Source: Vicinamibacterales bacterium (GTDB lineage Bacteria; Acidobacteriota; Vicinamibacteria; Vicinamibacterales; JAKQTR01). Taken from it: a stretch of DNA of 64,000 nt. The DNA is taken from NCBI GenBank assembly GCA_025456345.1, contig JALOKU010000027.1:1-64000 (forward strand), read 5' to 3'. Position 1 is the first letter of the stretch; every line of letters starts with the position of its first letter. A model generated the notes under the pieces. That model was not told where the DNA came from. It saw nothing but the letters and a program-made list of their open reading frames with translations, and made no database searches. A program made the position numbers and the translations under genes. Shown piece after piece: positions 50,680-60,014 of the stretch.

Positions 50680-53028
50680 ATGATGCGTCGAATCGCGCTC
50701 GCCCTCGTCCTCGGTTGCACGGCCGTCATGACCGCGGCGCCGGCCGCGACACGGCCGGTCGACCTGGTGGATCCGCGCATCGACACCTCCCAGACGCGGT
50801 GGATCTTCTTCGCGTCGGCGTCCCGTCCGTTCGGGATGGTGTCGCTCAGCCCCGACACGAAGCTCGACGGCGACTGGGGCGCGGGCTACATCTACGTCGA
50901 GCCCTACATCCGCGCGTTCTCGCACATCCACGACTGGCAGCTCGCCGGCGTCCCCGTGATGCCCATTGTCGGCCGCATGAACGGCCACGAAGGCTATGAG
51001 GCCTACAAGGCGCCGTTTTCCCACGACCGGGAAACCGTGCGCGCCGGCTACCACAAGGTCGTGCTCGACAACTCCGGCATCACGGTGGAGCTGACCTCCA
51101 CGACGCGCGTCGGGTTCCACCGCTACACGTTCCCGGCGACGGATGAGGCGTACGTCTTGCTCGACATTGGCGCACCCATCGCGATGACGACGATGGCCGA
51201 CGCGTCACTGCGGCGGGTCGGCCCGCGGCAGCTCGCCGGCTCGTCGACGATGGCGCCCACGATACGGCGCGAGAAGGCCTGCACGGTGTACTTCGTTGTC
51301 GATTTCGACCGCGACATGGCCGCGTTCGGCGGCTGGGAGAAGGACGGGGCCGCGAAGGCCGTGAAGTCCGGCGTGGAACGGGTCGCCGGTCCCGGCTCGG
51401 GCGGTTTCGCGCGATTCCGGTTCGAGCGGCCGTCCCAGCTGCGCATGAAGGTCGCAATCTCCTACGTGAGCGAGGACAACGCGCGGCGCAATCTCGACGC
51501 GGAGCTGCCGGGCTGGGACTTCGACGCGACGGTCAGGGCGTCGGCCGACGACTGGAACACGTGGCTGTCGACGATTGCCATCGACGGCGGCACCGAGGCG
51601 CAGCGCGTCAAGTTCTATACGGACCTGTGGCACGCGCTGCTCGGCCGGCGGACCTTCTCGGATGTCGACGGGCGCTACGTGGACAACACCGGCCCCGCGC
51701 CGCGGATCCGGCAGGTGCCGCTCGACGAGGCGGGGCGCCCGACGCGCGCCACCTACAACAGCGATTCGTTCTGGGGCTCGCAGTGGAACCTCAACGTGCT
51801 GTGGTCGTTCGCCTACCCGCGCGTCATGAGCGAGCAAGCCGCCTCGCTGGTCGACTACTACACCAACGGCGGCATGACGGCGCGCGGACCGGCCGGCGGG
51901 AGCGATTCCTTCGTGATGATCGGCGACCAGGCGACGCCGCTCATCGCGGCGGCGTACAGCAAGGGCGTCCGCGACTTCGAGGTCGAGGCCGCCTATGCCG
52001 GCGCACGGAAGAACGCCTTTCCGGGCGGCATTCGCGATCGGGCGGGCTACGAGTTCGGGCCGAATCCGCAGGGCGGCGGGATGCCGGACTACGTCGAGCG
52101 CGGCTGGATCCGGGCGGTCCCGGGCACGAAGGGCTTCCATCGCGCCGGCGCCGCGCAGACGCTGGAGTACGCCTACCAGGACTGGTGCCTCGCCCAGTTC
52201 GCGAAGGGGCTCGGCAAGACGGACGACTACGCCGCCTTCATGAAGCGGTCCTCGAACTGGAGGAACCTGTTCGATCCGTCGGTGGGCTGGATCAGGCCGA
52301 AGAACCCCGACGGCACGTGGCTCGAGCCGTTCACGCCGACGTGCACCGGCGGCGCCTGCCCGGGCTTCGTCGAGTCGAACTCGGCCATCTACACGTACTT
52401 CGTCCCGCACGATCTCGCGGGCCTGGTCGGCGCCATCGGCGGCCCGGCGGCCTTCATCGACAAGCTGAACCGGCAGTTCGAGCTCGCGGCGCCGAAACGG
52501 TACGTCACCCCTCATGGCAGGCACGCCGAGGAGTGGGTCGATTACGAGAACCAGCCGTCGTGCCACATGGCGCACCTGTTCACCTACGCGGGCGCCCCCT
52601 GGCTCACGCAGTACTGGGTGCGGCGGGTCAAGGACGAGGCCTACGGCGGCACCACGCCGTCCAGCGGCTACAACGGCGACGAAGACCAGGGCCAGATGGG
52701 CGGGCTCGGCGTCCTGATGGCGATGGGCCTGTTCGATGTCACGGGCGGCGCGGCCACCGAGCCGCGCTACGAGATCACCAGCCCGCTGTTCGATCGCGTC
52801 ACCGTCACGCTCGACCCGCGCTACTACCCGGGCAGGACCTTCACGATCGCGACGTCGAACAACCTCCCGGGCCACGTGTACATCCAGTCGGCCTCGTTGA
52901 ACGGCCGGCCGATCACCGGCCGCTTCTGGATCACGCACCGGGAACTGACCTCGGGCGGCACGCTCGCCATCACGCTCGGGCCCCGACCCAACACCGCGTG
53001 GGGCGTGGTGCCGGCTGACAGCCGGTAG
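50680..53028 (+). CDS. Exported GH92 alpha-mannosidase-like enzyme
   Basis: The protein has 782 residues; the signal peptide MMRRIALALVLGCTAVMTAAPA is followed by the GH92 opening DLVDPRIDTSQTRWIFFASASRPFGMVSLSPDT. The N-terminal beta-sandwich has FSHIHDWQLAGVPVMPIVG. The (alpha/alpha)6 barrel has NSDSFWGSQWNLNVLWSFAYP, NQPSCHMAHLFTYAGAPWLTQYW, and the catalytic stretch GYNGDEDQGQMGGLGVLMAMGLFDV (~664-688). GH92 enzymes are calcium-dependent exo-alpha-mannosidases. FIQ-type residues are replaced in places relative to the second GH92 at 60015, so specificity probably differs. A weak GAGAGG precedes ATG 50680; ATG 50683 is an alternative. Confidence 0.92.
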   Translation: MMRRIALALVLGCTAVMTAAPAATRPVDLVDPRIDTSQTRWIFFASASRPFGMVSLSPDTKLDGDWGAGYIYVEPYIRAFSHIHDWQLAGVPVMPIVGRMNGHEGYEAYKAPFSHDRETVRAGYHKVVLDNSGITVELTSTTRVGFHRYTFPATDEAYVLLDIGAPIAMTTMADASLRRVGPRQLAGSSTMAPTIRREKACTVYFVVDFDRDMAAFGGWEKDGAAKAVKSGVERVAGPGSGGFARFRFERPSQLRMKVAISYVSEDNARRNLDAELPGWDFDATVRASADDWNTWLSTIAIDGGTEAQRVKFYTDLWHALLGRRTFSDVDGRYVDNTGPAPRIRQVPLDEAGRPTRATYNSDSFWGSQWNLNVLWSFAYPRVMSEQAASLVDYYTNGGMTARGPAGGSDSFVMIGDQATPLIAAAYSKGVRDFEVEAAYAGARKNAFPGGIRDRAGYEFGPNPQGGGMPDYVERGWIRAVPGTKGFHRAGAAQTLEYAYQDWCLAQFAKGLGKTDDYAAFMKRSSNWRNLFDPSVGWIRPKNPDGTWLEPFTPTCTGGACPGFVESNSAIYTYFVPHDLAGLVGAIGGPAAFIDKLNRQFELAAPKRYVTPHGRHAEEWVDYENQPSCHMAHLFTYAGAPWLTQYWVRRVKDEAYGGTTPSSGYNGDEDQGQMGGLGVLMAMGLFDVTGGAATEPRYEITSPLFDRVTVTLDPRYYPGRTFTIATSNNLPGHVYIQSASLNGRPITGRFWITHRELTSGGTLAITLGPRPNTAWGVVPADSR

Positions 53029-53175
53029 AGTCTGACCGGCCCCAATCGTCCGGGACCGCCACCGCAAGTCCCGCTCTCGGCCGGGGCCGAGGGGCCGGGG
53101 CCAGGACCGTAGCCTCCAGAGCGGCGCACCGCCAGTCGCGCCGGACGGAGCAGCCGGGTGTAGGATCGGCGGCGC

Positions 53176-53748
53176 ATGGCGACCTCCGCCGATTCGGGCA
53201 TCACCGCGCTGCTTGCCGCATGGAAGGACGGCGAACCAGGCTCGTTCGATCGCCTTGTGGAACGCGCCTACCCGGAACTACGCCGCATGGCACGCGCGCA
53301 GCTTCAACGGCGACGGCCAGGCGAGAGTCTCGAGTCTGCGGCCCTGGCGAACGAGGCGTACCTCAAGCTGGTGCACGCCGGACACCTCAACTGCGAAAAC
53401 CGCCTCCACTTCCTGGCCCTCTGCGCGCAGATCATGCGTCGCATCCTCGTAGATCATGCCCGCCAGCGCGCCTCCGCGAAGCGCGGCGGCGAGGCGGCCC
53501 TGGTTCCCATTGACGAGGTGGACGTGCCCGGCACCAGAGCCGTCGGGGCTGAAATGCTGGACCTCGATGCCGCGCTCGACGGCCTCGCCCGCCTCGATCC
53601 CCGCAAGAGCCGCCTCGTCGAACTGCGGTATTTCGCCGGCCTGACGCTGGAGGAGGCGGCGAGCGTTCTCGACGTCTCGGTCGAGACCTGCAAGCGCGAC
53701 TGGCGGGTGGCGAAGGCGTGGCTCTTCGCCGAACTGACCCGCCGGTAG
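53176..53748 (+). CDS. ECF-type RNA polymerase sigma factor (kinase-associated type)
   Basis: The protein has 190 residues. Region 2 reads YPELRRMARAQLQRRRPGESLESAALANEAYLKLV and LCAQIMRRILVDHARQRASAKRGG; region 4 reads SRLVELRYFAGLTLEEAASVLDVSVETCKRDWRVAKAWLFAEL. The ESLESAALANEAYLKL and RRILVDHAR motifs mark the group often annotated as ECF-like sigma factors and usually encoded beside large Ser/Thr kinases. The kinase here lies convergently only 18 bases away. No anti-sigma gene is present, so control by the kinase is plausible. Confidence 0.93.
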   Translation: MATSADSGITALLAAWKDGEPGSFDRLVERAYPELRRMARAQLQRRRPGESLESAALANEAYLKLVHAGHLNCENRLHFLALCAQIMRRILVDHARQRASAKRGGEAALVPIDEVDVPGTRAVGAEMLDLDAALDGLARLDPRKSRLVELRYFAGLTLEEAASVLDVSVETCKRDWRVAKAWLFAELTRR

Positions 53749-53766
53749 CGCACGAGCCCGCCGGTC

Positions 53767-56700
53767 CTATTTCACCGGCCCGAGGTATCGGTCGAACCAG
53801 GCGAGCGCCTCACGGGTCAGCGCCGGGTAGTGGGGTGAGAGGTCGCCATGGCCCCCGGCCCACTGGATCAGGCGTTTGTCCTTCTCGGCGGCGCCGAGCA
53901 GGAACAACATCGGGCGCTGCGACCCTTCGATCGGGAACCCGAAATCGTAGCGCCCTGCGGCCATCAGCGTGGGGACCGTGAATCGCGGGAGAAAGTGAAA
54001 CGGGTCCGACTCGCGGTGTTCGAGCCGATTCGGCGTCAGGCCCACACTGAAGAGCACCGCAGCCCTCAGCCGCGTTTCGCCAACGGCGAGGATTGACAGG
54101 AGGCTCGCGCCGCGGCTCAGGCCGAAGACGCCGAGCCGATCGCGACCCACGTCCGCACGGGCCGCGAGATAGTCGATGCACCGGCGGAACTCCTTCGATT
54201 CCACGACCAGGCGGTCGCGCGCTTCGTTCGGTCCGGCCGGGGGCGCCGTGTAGCGGCGATGGTAGTAGCCCTTCAGCGCCGGGTGCAGAAGAGCCCGTCC
54301 GCTCTTGACGACGAACTCGAAGATGCGCTCCTCGCCATGCTCGGGCGACGGGAGCCTCAGGGCCATGCCGGGGTTGGCATACAGGACGGCCTGGTAGGGC
54401 GGCTTCGCACGCGTGGGGGTGTAGAGATACGCCACGATCCGTTCGTTCGGCACCACGGACGCGAAGGACACCGTTTCCCGCCTCCAGTCAGGGGTGTCGA
54501 GCGCGACGCCCTCCGTGCGCGCGTCGAGCCCAGCGGGGTCGTATGCGTAGAGGTCGCGGAAGAACTGGAAGACCTCGTCGGAGACAGGCGTCTGCTCGAC
54601 GCGGTCCGTTGGCACCCGGCTCACAGGAGCGTCGAGTGCCGTTTCGCCGCGTGCATCGGCGCGCATGCAGCGGAAGCCGTTCTCGGGCGACCGGTCCCAT
54701 GGCGACCGTGCGTCGAGTTGGGCAAAGGTCCACATCGCCTGGTTCCAGGCGCCGCCGCGCGCACACCTCGCCCCCGCGACCTCGTTCCAGCACCACTCTT
54801 TGACGTTGCCGGCCATGTCGAGTGTGCCGAACGCGCCAAGGCCGCGGTACGATCCGACCGGTGCAGGCCCGGCGCCCCGGAAGTTGCTGAGTTCCACGAC
54901 CTCCCCGAACCAGCCAGGGCTGGCCGCCCGCTGCCAGTGGTAGATGGTGGGCAGGCGCTTTCCGGCGAACTCCGCGAATGCGGCGGCCTCGAACCAGCTG
55001 ATGCCGGCTGCAGGGTCGTCGCCGCGACCCGGCGCGTACGTGCCTCCCGACCACGTGGACGGGCCGGGTTGGCCGGTGGCGTCGATGAACGCGGGCATGG
55101 CCTCTTCCCAGGCGAGCACACGCCCGTCCCGGACGAAGGGCGCAGTCCAGTACCGGCGTTCACCATAGCCGCCGCTGTCGACGAACACTTTGAACTGCCG
55201 GTTGGTCACCTCGTCGCGGTCGATCACGAACCGGCCCACCTTCACGTCGTCGAGCGTGGGAACGCTCGCGGTGCCCGCGGGGACGCGCACCATCCCGGCA
55301 GGTAGACTGCCTGCCGGGTCGAGGTCGAACTCCATCGTCGTGCCGCCGCGGACCTCCCCGCTTGCGATGATGGTGTCGAACTGAGGTTTCTGCACGCGCA
55401 CCCGGTAGAAGCCGAGCGGCAGAAGCCTGGTCGTGAAGGGCGTTGTGCCAAGACGCACCCAGTCCTCGTCCCCTGGCTCGTAGCCCGTGGCCCAGACCTC
55501 GGCGCCGGCCGGGTTCGTCCTGACGGTCAACGGGAGCGCGGTCCTGGCGCGAAGCTGCTTCACGCCCTCGTCGCCGGGCACGGCCGTGTCCGCACGGCGG
55601 AGCAGCCGGAACGCCGCTTTGTAGTCGCCGCCGTCCACCAGGCGGGTGAGTTCCGGCAGCACTTCCTCTCTCACCCAGCGGACCTTGGCGCTGTGCTGGT
55701 ACAGGCGCAGACCGGCGAAGGCTGCCAGTAGAAGGCAAGCGGCCGCGAGGGCGGCGTAGCGCGGCTGGCGCAACCGGGCCAATACGGCGCGCCAGCGAGC
55801 AGGAGGTCGCTGCGCGGCCTCGAGCTCGGCCCGCACGCTGGCCATGCTGACCGGGCGTTGCGTGGCATCCTTGTCGAGGCAGCGGCGCACGAGGTTCCGG
55901 ACCTCAGGTGGCGTGTCCGCGGGGAGTGCCTGCCAGTCGGGTTCGTGGTCGAGCGCGTGCGCCAGAGTCTCACCATCCGAGGCGGCGGCGAACGCGCGCG
56001 TGCCGGCGAGCAGCTCGTAGCACAGGCAGCCGAATGCCCAGATGTCGGTCCGATGGTCCACCTCGCCGCCGCGGACCTGCTCGGGGCTCATGTACCCCGG
56101 CGTGCCGACGATGAGCCCGGTCAGGGTCCCCGGGGTCGAGGCCGGCGACGTCTCGGGCGGATCCGCGGCGCGTGTCAGCGCCTTCGCCACGCCGAAATCC
56201 AGGATCTTCACCCGCCCGTCGGGCGTGACCTTGATGTTGGCGGGTTTCAGATCGCGGTGGATGACCCCGTGTTCGTGCGCCGCCTGGAGCGCATGCGCCA
56301 TCTGGCAGGCGCAGTCGATCGCGGCTGGGACACTGAGCGGGCCTCGCAGTTGGCTGCCGTCCACCAGCTCCAGCACGAGGTAGTCGACGCCGTCCGACTG
56401 CTCGACGCCGTAGATCGCGGCGATATTGGGATGGTTGAGCGCCGCCAGGGTTCGCGCTTCCCGGTGGAAGCGTGCCAGTCGGCTGGCATCTCGCGCGAAC
56501 TCGGGAGGCAGCGTCTTGACGGCGACGTCGCGGTCGAGTTTGGCGTCGTGGGCGCGGTAGACTTCCCCCATGCCCCCGGCGTCGATGAACGAGACGATGT
56601 GATAGGAACCCAGCTGGCGGCCGACCAGTGAGCCGCGCGTGAGGGCGAAGACCGGCTCAAGGCTGGCGGGCTCCTCGAGGAAACCGGCGGCCCGCTGGTC

Positions 56701-56850
56701 ACCTTCCATGAGGCGACCGACGGTCTGGCGCAGGAGGGTGTCGCTGCCGCACGCCTGGGCCAGGAACTCCTCGCGGCGCTCGGGTGGCTCCGCGAGCGCC
56801 GCGAGGAAGAGTTTCTCCGCCAGCCGCCAGCGATCACGGTCGAGGGCCAT
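53767..56850 (-). CDS. Ser/Thr kinase - PEGA - FGE-sulfatase-like - alpha/beta hydrolase fusion
   Basis: The protein has 1027 residues. Residues ~82-345 form a Hanks-type kinase with AGGMGEVYRAHD, VAVKTL (Lys112), HRDLKPANIKV, DFGVA and GTPGYMSPEQ all intact. A span at ~366-384 (YAALAAACLLLAAFAGLRL) places the rest outside. Residues ~438-505 form a PEGA domain. Residues ~518-732 form a formylglycine-generating-enzyme-like domain (FVIDRDEVTNRQFKVF, AGKRLPTIYHWQRAA, DMAGNVKEW, RGGAWNQ, ENGFRCMR). Residues ~760-1027 form an alpha/beta hydrolase (GLSRGASLLS, WAGGHGDLSPHYP). ATG 56850 has GGAGG ten bases upstream; GTG 56856 or 56859 are alternatives. It is convergent with the sigma factor gene. 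Confidence 0.92.
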   Translation of the reverse strand: MALDRDRWRLAEKLFLAALAEPPERREEFLAQACGSDTLLRQTVGRLMEGDQRAAGFLEEPASLEPVFALTRGSLVGRQLGSYHIVSFIDAGGMGEVYRAHDAKLDRDVAVKTLPPEFARDASRLARFHREARTLAALNHPNIAAIYGVEQSDGVDYLVLELVDGSQLRGPLSVPAAIDCACQMAHALQAAHEHGVIHRDLKPANIKVTPDGRVKILDFGVAKALTRAADPPETSPASTPGTLTGLIVGTPGYMSPEQVRGGEVDHRTDIWAFGCLCYELLAGTRAFAAASDGETLAHALDHEPDWQALPADTPPEVRNLVRRCLDKDATQRPVSMASVRAELEAAQRPPARWRAVLARLRQPRYAALAAACLLLAAFAGLRLYQHSAKVRWVREEVLPELTRLVDGGDYKAAFRLLRRADTAVPGDEGVKQLRARTALPLTVRTNPAGAEVWATGYEPGDEDWVRLGTTPFTTRLLPLGFYRVRVQKPQFDTIIASGEVRGGTTMEFDLDPAGSLPAGMVRVPAGTASVPTLDDVKVGRFVIDRDEVTNRQFKVFVDSGGYGERRYWTAPFVRDGRVLAWEEAMPAFIDATGQPGPSTWSGGTYAPGRGDDPAAGISWFEAAAFAEFAGKRLPTIYHWQRAASPGWFGEVVELSNFRGAGPAPVGSYRGLGAFGTLDMAGNVKEWCWNEVAGARCARGGAWNQAMWTFAQLDARSPWDRSPENGFRCMRADARGETALDAPVSRVPTDRVEQTPVSDEVFQFFRDLYAYDPAGLDARTEGVALDTPDWRRETVSFASVVPNERIVAYLYTPTRAKPPYQAVLYANPGMALRLPSPEHGEERIFEFVVKSGRALLHPALKGYYHRRYTAPPAGPNEARDRLVVESKEFRRCIDYLAARADVGRDRLGVFGLSRGASLLSILAVGETRLRAAVLFSVGLTPNRLEHRESDPFHFLPRFTVPTLMAAGRYDFGFPIEGSQRPMLFLLGAAEKDKRLIQWAGGHGDLSPHYPALTREALAWFDRYLGPVK

Positions 56851-56899
56851 CGGCACCACGCCTCCGGCACATTATAGGGCGACGGGTGTTCGAGGAACC

Positions 56900-57403
56900 T
56901 CAGTCCCAGAACACCCAGATCGGGAGCACCCGCCGCGCCGTCATGGTCATAGTCGGCGAGAGGGGGATGCCATTGGGCAGCGCCATCGACGTCATGATGG
57001 CCCGCATCTCCTGCCCGTGGTCGACGAGGACGAACGTCCAGACCGACTGGCGCTGCGGGACCCCGTCACGGAACGCCGTGAGCGTGAGCGTTCCGGTGCA
57101 CTCCGGCGTGATGGTGTAGGTTCCCGCCTTGGTGTCGTGGCCAACGGCGCCATTGGCGCTGCTGTCCTGCTCGCCCTCGAAGTTCCCCGCGCGGTCGAAC
57201 TCGTACCGGCCGACGGCGGCGGCGGCGAGGGTGACGGTGCCCCCCGTGGGGGTGGGCGCGATGACCGAGCCGGTCTCGGTGTAGCCCCATGCGCCCTTCA
57301 GCGTGGCGTTCGAGCATCCGCGGCCAACCTGGGCGGCGGCCGCGGTGGTCAACCCGAAGACGAGCATGATGCCGATGGCGATGCGACACGCGTGCTGTCT
57401 CAT
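56900..57403 (-). CDS. Small exported protein, CSNATLKG type
   Basis: The protein has 167 residues and a signal peptide ending at AAAAQ. The mature part begins GRGCSNATLKGAWGYTETG, a motif seen in small secreted proteins of Acidobacteriota, and continues as antiparallel strands (GRYEFDRAGNFEGEQ, AGTYTITPECTGTLTLTAF, WTFVLVDHGQEMRAIM). Two Cys may form a disulfide. There is no catalytic motif. AGGAGG lies eight bases before ATG 57403. It lies 49 bases upstream of the kinase fusion on the same strand, so the two may be co-transcribed. Confidence 0.78.
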   Translation of the reverse strand: MRQHACRIAIGIMLVFGLTTAAAAQVGRGCSNATLKGAWGYTETGSVIAPTPTGGTVTLAAAAVGRYEFDRAGNFEGEQDSSANGAVGHDTKAGTYTITPECTGTLTLTAFRDGVPQRQSVWTFVLVDHGQEMRAIMTSMALPNGIPLSPTMTMTARRVLPIWVFWD

Positions 57404-57683
57404 TCAGAACACCTCCTGATCTGAGATCCGTAAACGCGCTACGAAACGGGTCACGCGCCCGTGTCCCCCTCGAATCGGGCCGGCTCTCCGTCGACAGCGA
57501 CGTGCGCGCGTGGTGACCGCCTGGCCGGAGAGCCTCACCCCGGGCGCGGCCGAGTTCACCGTGTCCGGCGACACCGGGCCCGAGGCGCGGCAGACCGGCG
57601 GTTGGGCATCCTGATCGTCGGTCCGAGGCGGCCCCGTCGGCCCGGCCGGGCAGCGGCAAGGCTCGGCCGCCCGCGGGAACCAT

Positions 57684-59015
57684 TCACGCGACGTCGAGGT
57701 CCCGCTGGATCTGCTCGAGTGACCGGCCCTTGGTCTCCGTCACCATGAGCCGCACCCACACGAGTTGCAGCACCATCATGCCGGCGAAAAACAGAAACAC
57801 GTACCCCGGTGCGAATGACGTCACCATCTGCGGGAAGAACGTCGTCAGAAGCGCGGCGAAGACCCAGTGCGTGAAGCTGCCCAGCGCCTGTCCCTCCGCG
57901 CGATGGCGGTTGGGGAAGATCTCGGAGATGAACACCCAGATGACCGTGCCCTGGCCGATCGCGTGCGACGCGATGAACGCGAAGATGCAGACGGGCACGA
58001 TCCCGTAGTGGTGCGTGAAGAATGCCCACGAGGTGAGGCCCAGCGACACGATGTAGCCGACCGACCCGAGGTAGAGGAGCGTGCGGCGGCCGAGGCGGTC
58101 GATGAGCCACAGGCCCACGAACGTGAAGATGAGGTTGGTGACGCCAATGCCGACCGATTGCAGCAGCGCGGCCTCCTGGCCGAGGCCCGTCATCTCGAAG
58201 ATGCGCGGCGCGAAGTAGAGCACCGCGTTGATGCCGGAGAGCTGGTTGAAGAACGCGATCAGGATCGCGAGCACGATGGGCACGCGCAGACGCCACGTCC
58301 AGAACCGGGAGGCAGGCGCGTGTTCCGGCCGGCCGGCCGCGGTCATCTCGTCGGCCTGGGCCGCGAGGCGGGCCGGCGGCAACTCGGGCTCGATCAGGCG
58401 CAGGACGGCCAGGCCGGCAGCCCGGTCGCCTTTCCGGCCGATCAGCCAGCGCGGGCTTTCAGGGAGGCCGAGACACATCGCCGCATACACCAGGGACGGC
58501 ACGGCGGCGATCCCGAGCATCCATCGCCACGCGTCAGCCCCGCCGACACGCGCGATGACGGCGTTCGACGCGAATGCGATCACGATGCCAAAGACGATGT
58601 TGAACTGGAACATGCCGGCCAGGCGCCCACGGTAGGCCGGCGGGGCGATCTCCGAGATGTAGAGCGGGGCGGCCACGGTCGAGGCGCCGATGCCCAGCCC
58701 GCCGATGAAGCGGGCCGCGATGAACGTGGACACGCCGGTGGCGAACGCGCAGCCGATCGCCGACAGCACGTACAGCACGCCGATGCCGAGGAGGGTCTTC
58801 TTGCGGCCGAACCGGTCCGCCGGCCAGCCCCCGAGCAGCGAACCCAGCACGGTGCCGTAGAGCGCCGCGCCCATCGCCAGACCGTGCACTCCCGCGCTGA
58901 GGCCCCAGAGCGCCTGGATCGTCTGCTCGGCGCCGGAAATGACGACGGTGTCGAAACCGAAGAGGAAACCCGCCAGGGCGGACACGACGGACCAGCGGAA
59001 CAGACGCCAGTTCAT
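57684..59015 (-). CDS. Sugar-porter MFS transporter
   Basis: The protein has 443 residues and 12 spans. Sugar-porter motifs are complete: GWPADRFGRKKTLLG, RFIGGLGIGASTVAAPLYISEIAPPAYRGRL, PESPRWLIGRKGDRA, NQLSGINAVLYFAP, LIDRLGRRTLL and VTETKGRSLEQIQ. It should be a proton-coupled hexose or pentose importer. ATG 59015 has GAGGAG nine bases upstream. It diverges from deoC, which suggests joint use of a deoxysugar or pentose source, though the link is only positional. Confidence 0.94.
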   Translation of the reverse strand: MNWRLFRWSVVSALAGFLFGFDTVVISGAEQTIQALWGLSAGVHGLAMGAALYGTVLGSLLGGWPADRFGRKKTLLGIGVLYVLSAIGCAFATGVSTFIAARFIGGLGIGASTVAAPLYISEIAPPAYRGRLAGMFQFNIVFGIVIAFASNAVIARVGGADAWRWMLGIAAVPSLVYAAMCLGLPESPRWLIGRKGDRAAGLAVLRLIEPELPPARLAAQADEMTAAGRPEHAPASRFWTWRLRVPIVLAILIAFFNQLSGINAVLYFAPRIFEMTGLGQEAALLQSVGIGVTNLIFTFVGLWLIDRLGRRTLLYLGSVGYIVSLGLTSWAFFTHHYGIVPVCIFAFIASHAIGQGTVIWVFISEIFPNRHRAEGQALGSFTHWVFAALLTTFFPQMVTSFAPGYVFLFFAGMMVLQLVWVRLMVTETKGRSLEQIQRDLDVA

Positions 59016-59212
59016 GATGACGATGACTCCTCGCGTGGCGCGACCTGAGCAATCCACCGGCAAACGGCCGCGCGGCGACCAGACCGTGCGGCCACGCCGC
59101 CGCCAAGTCTACCAGTCTTCCGGCGTCCGTGACCCGAAGCCTGAGTGACGGGCGGCGGGAGCGGCCCGAGGCCTCGACAGTGCCGTGCCTTGAGTGCATC
59201 ATGGAGCTGCCC

Positions 59213-59995
59213 ATGAGATACAGCTACTCCGACCTCGCCAAGATGATCGACCACAGCCTCCTGCATCCCACGATGACGGATGCGGACCTCGAGGCCGGCT
59301 GCAAGCTGGCCGCGACGTATCAGGTGGCCTCGGTGTGCATCAAACCCTGCGCCGTGAGGCAGGCCGCGGAGTGGCTGCGCGGCTCCGGCGTGCTGGTCGG
59401 CTGCGTGATCGGCTTTCCACATGGCTCCAGCGCCACCGAATCGAAGCGCTACGAGACCGAGCTGGCCTGCAGGGACGGCGCGAACGAAATCGACATGGTC
59501 GTCAACATCGGCAAGGCGCTCGGCGGCGACTGGGACTACGTCGAGGCCGACGTGAAGGCCGTGTGCGGCGAGGCGCACGCGCATGGCGCGAAGGTGAAAG
59601 TGATCTTCGAGAACGACTACCTCACCCAGGGCGGCGCGGGCCTCAGCAGCGACGACCTGAAACGCAAGCTCTGCGAGATCTGCGAACGCGCCGGAGCCGA
59701 TTGGGTGAAGACGAGCACCGGCTACGGCTTCGTGAAGCAGCCCGACGGCAGCTACAACTACACAGGCGCGACCGAGCACGATCTCGCGCTCATGCGCGCC
59801 AGCGTATCGCCGCGAGTCCAGGTGAAGGCCGCTGGCGGTGTGCGCGATCTCGACGGTCTCATCAAGGTCCGCGACCTGGGCGGCACCCGCTGCGGCGCGA
59901 CCGCCACCGCGGCCATGATGGACGAGTATCGCCGCCGCGAGGCCGCGGGCGACACCACCGCATCTTCCGGCCGAATCGGCTCTGGCGGGTACTGA
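59213..59995 (+). CDS. deoC: Deoxyribose-phosphate aldolase
   Basis: This 260-residue class I aldolase has the expected catalytic set: ANEIDMVVNIG (Asp94), DWVKTSTGYG with the Schiff-base Lys166, and VQVKAAGGVRD with Lys205. It reversibly splits 2-deoxyribose-5-phosphate into glyceraldehyde-3-phosphate and acetaldehyde. An insert after the catalytic Lys (VKQPDGSYNYTGATEHD) is longer than in E. coli DeoC. ATG 59213 has GGAG six bases upstream; ATG 59201 in frame is a weaker alternative. It is divergent from the sugar-porter gene. Confidence 0.95.
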   Translation: MRYSYSDLAKMIDHSLLHPTMTDADLEAGCKLAATYQVASVCIKPCAVRQAAEWLRGSGVLVGCVIGFPHGSSATESKRYETELACRDGANEIDMVVNIGKALGGDWDYVEADVKAVCGEAHAHGAKVKVIFENDYLTQGGAGLSSDDLKRKLCEICERAGADWVKTSTGYGFVKQPDGSYNYTGATEHDLALMRASVSPRVQVKAAGGVRDLDGLIKVRDLGGTRCGATATAAMMDEYRRREAAGDTTASSGRIGSGGY

Positions 59996-60014
59996 GTCCG
60001 GCTCAGGTGGGCCC

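Noticed and set aside
57404-57683. Possible C-terminal remnant (frame ending AEFTVSGDTGPEARQTGGW) between the small exported protein and the sugar porter
   Set aside because: Only ~35 codons look protein-like, with no recognisable family and no extension upstream; chance is likely in GC-rich DNA.
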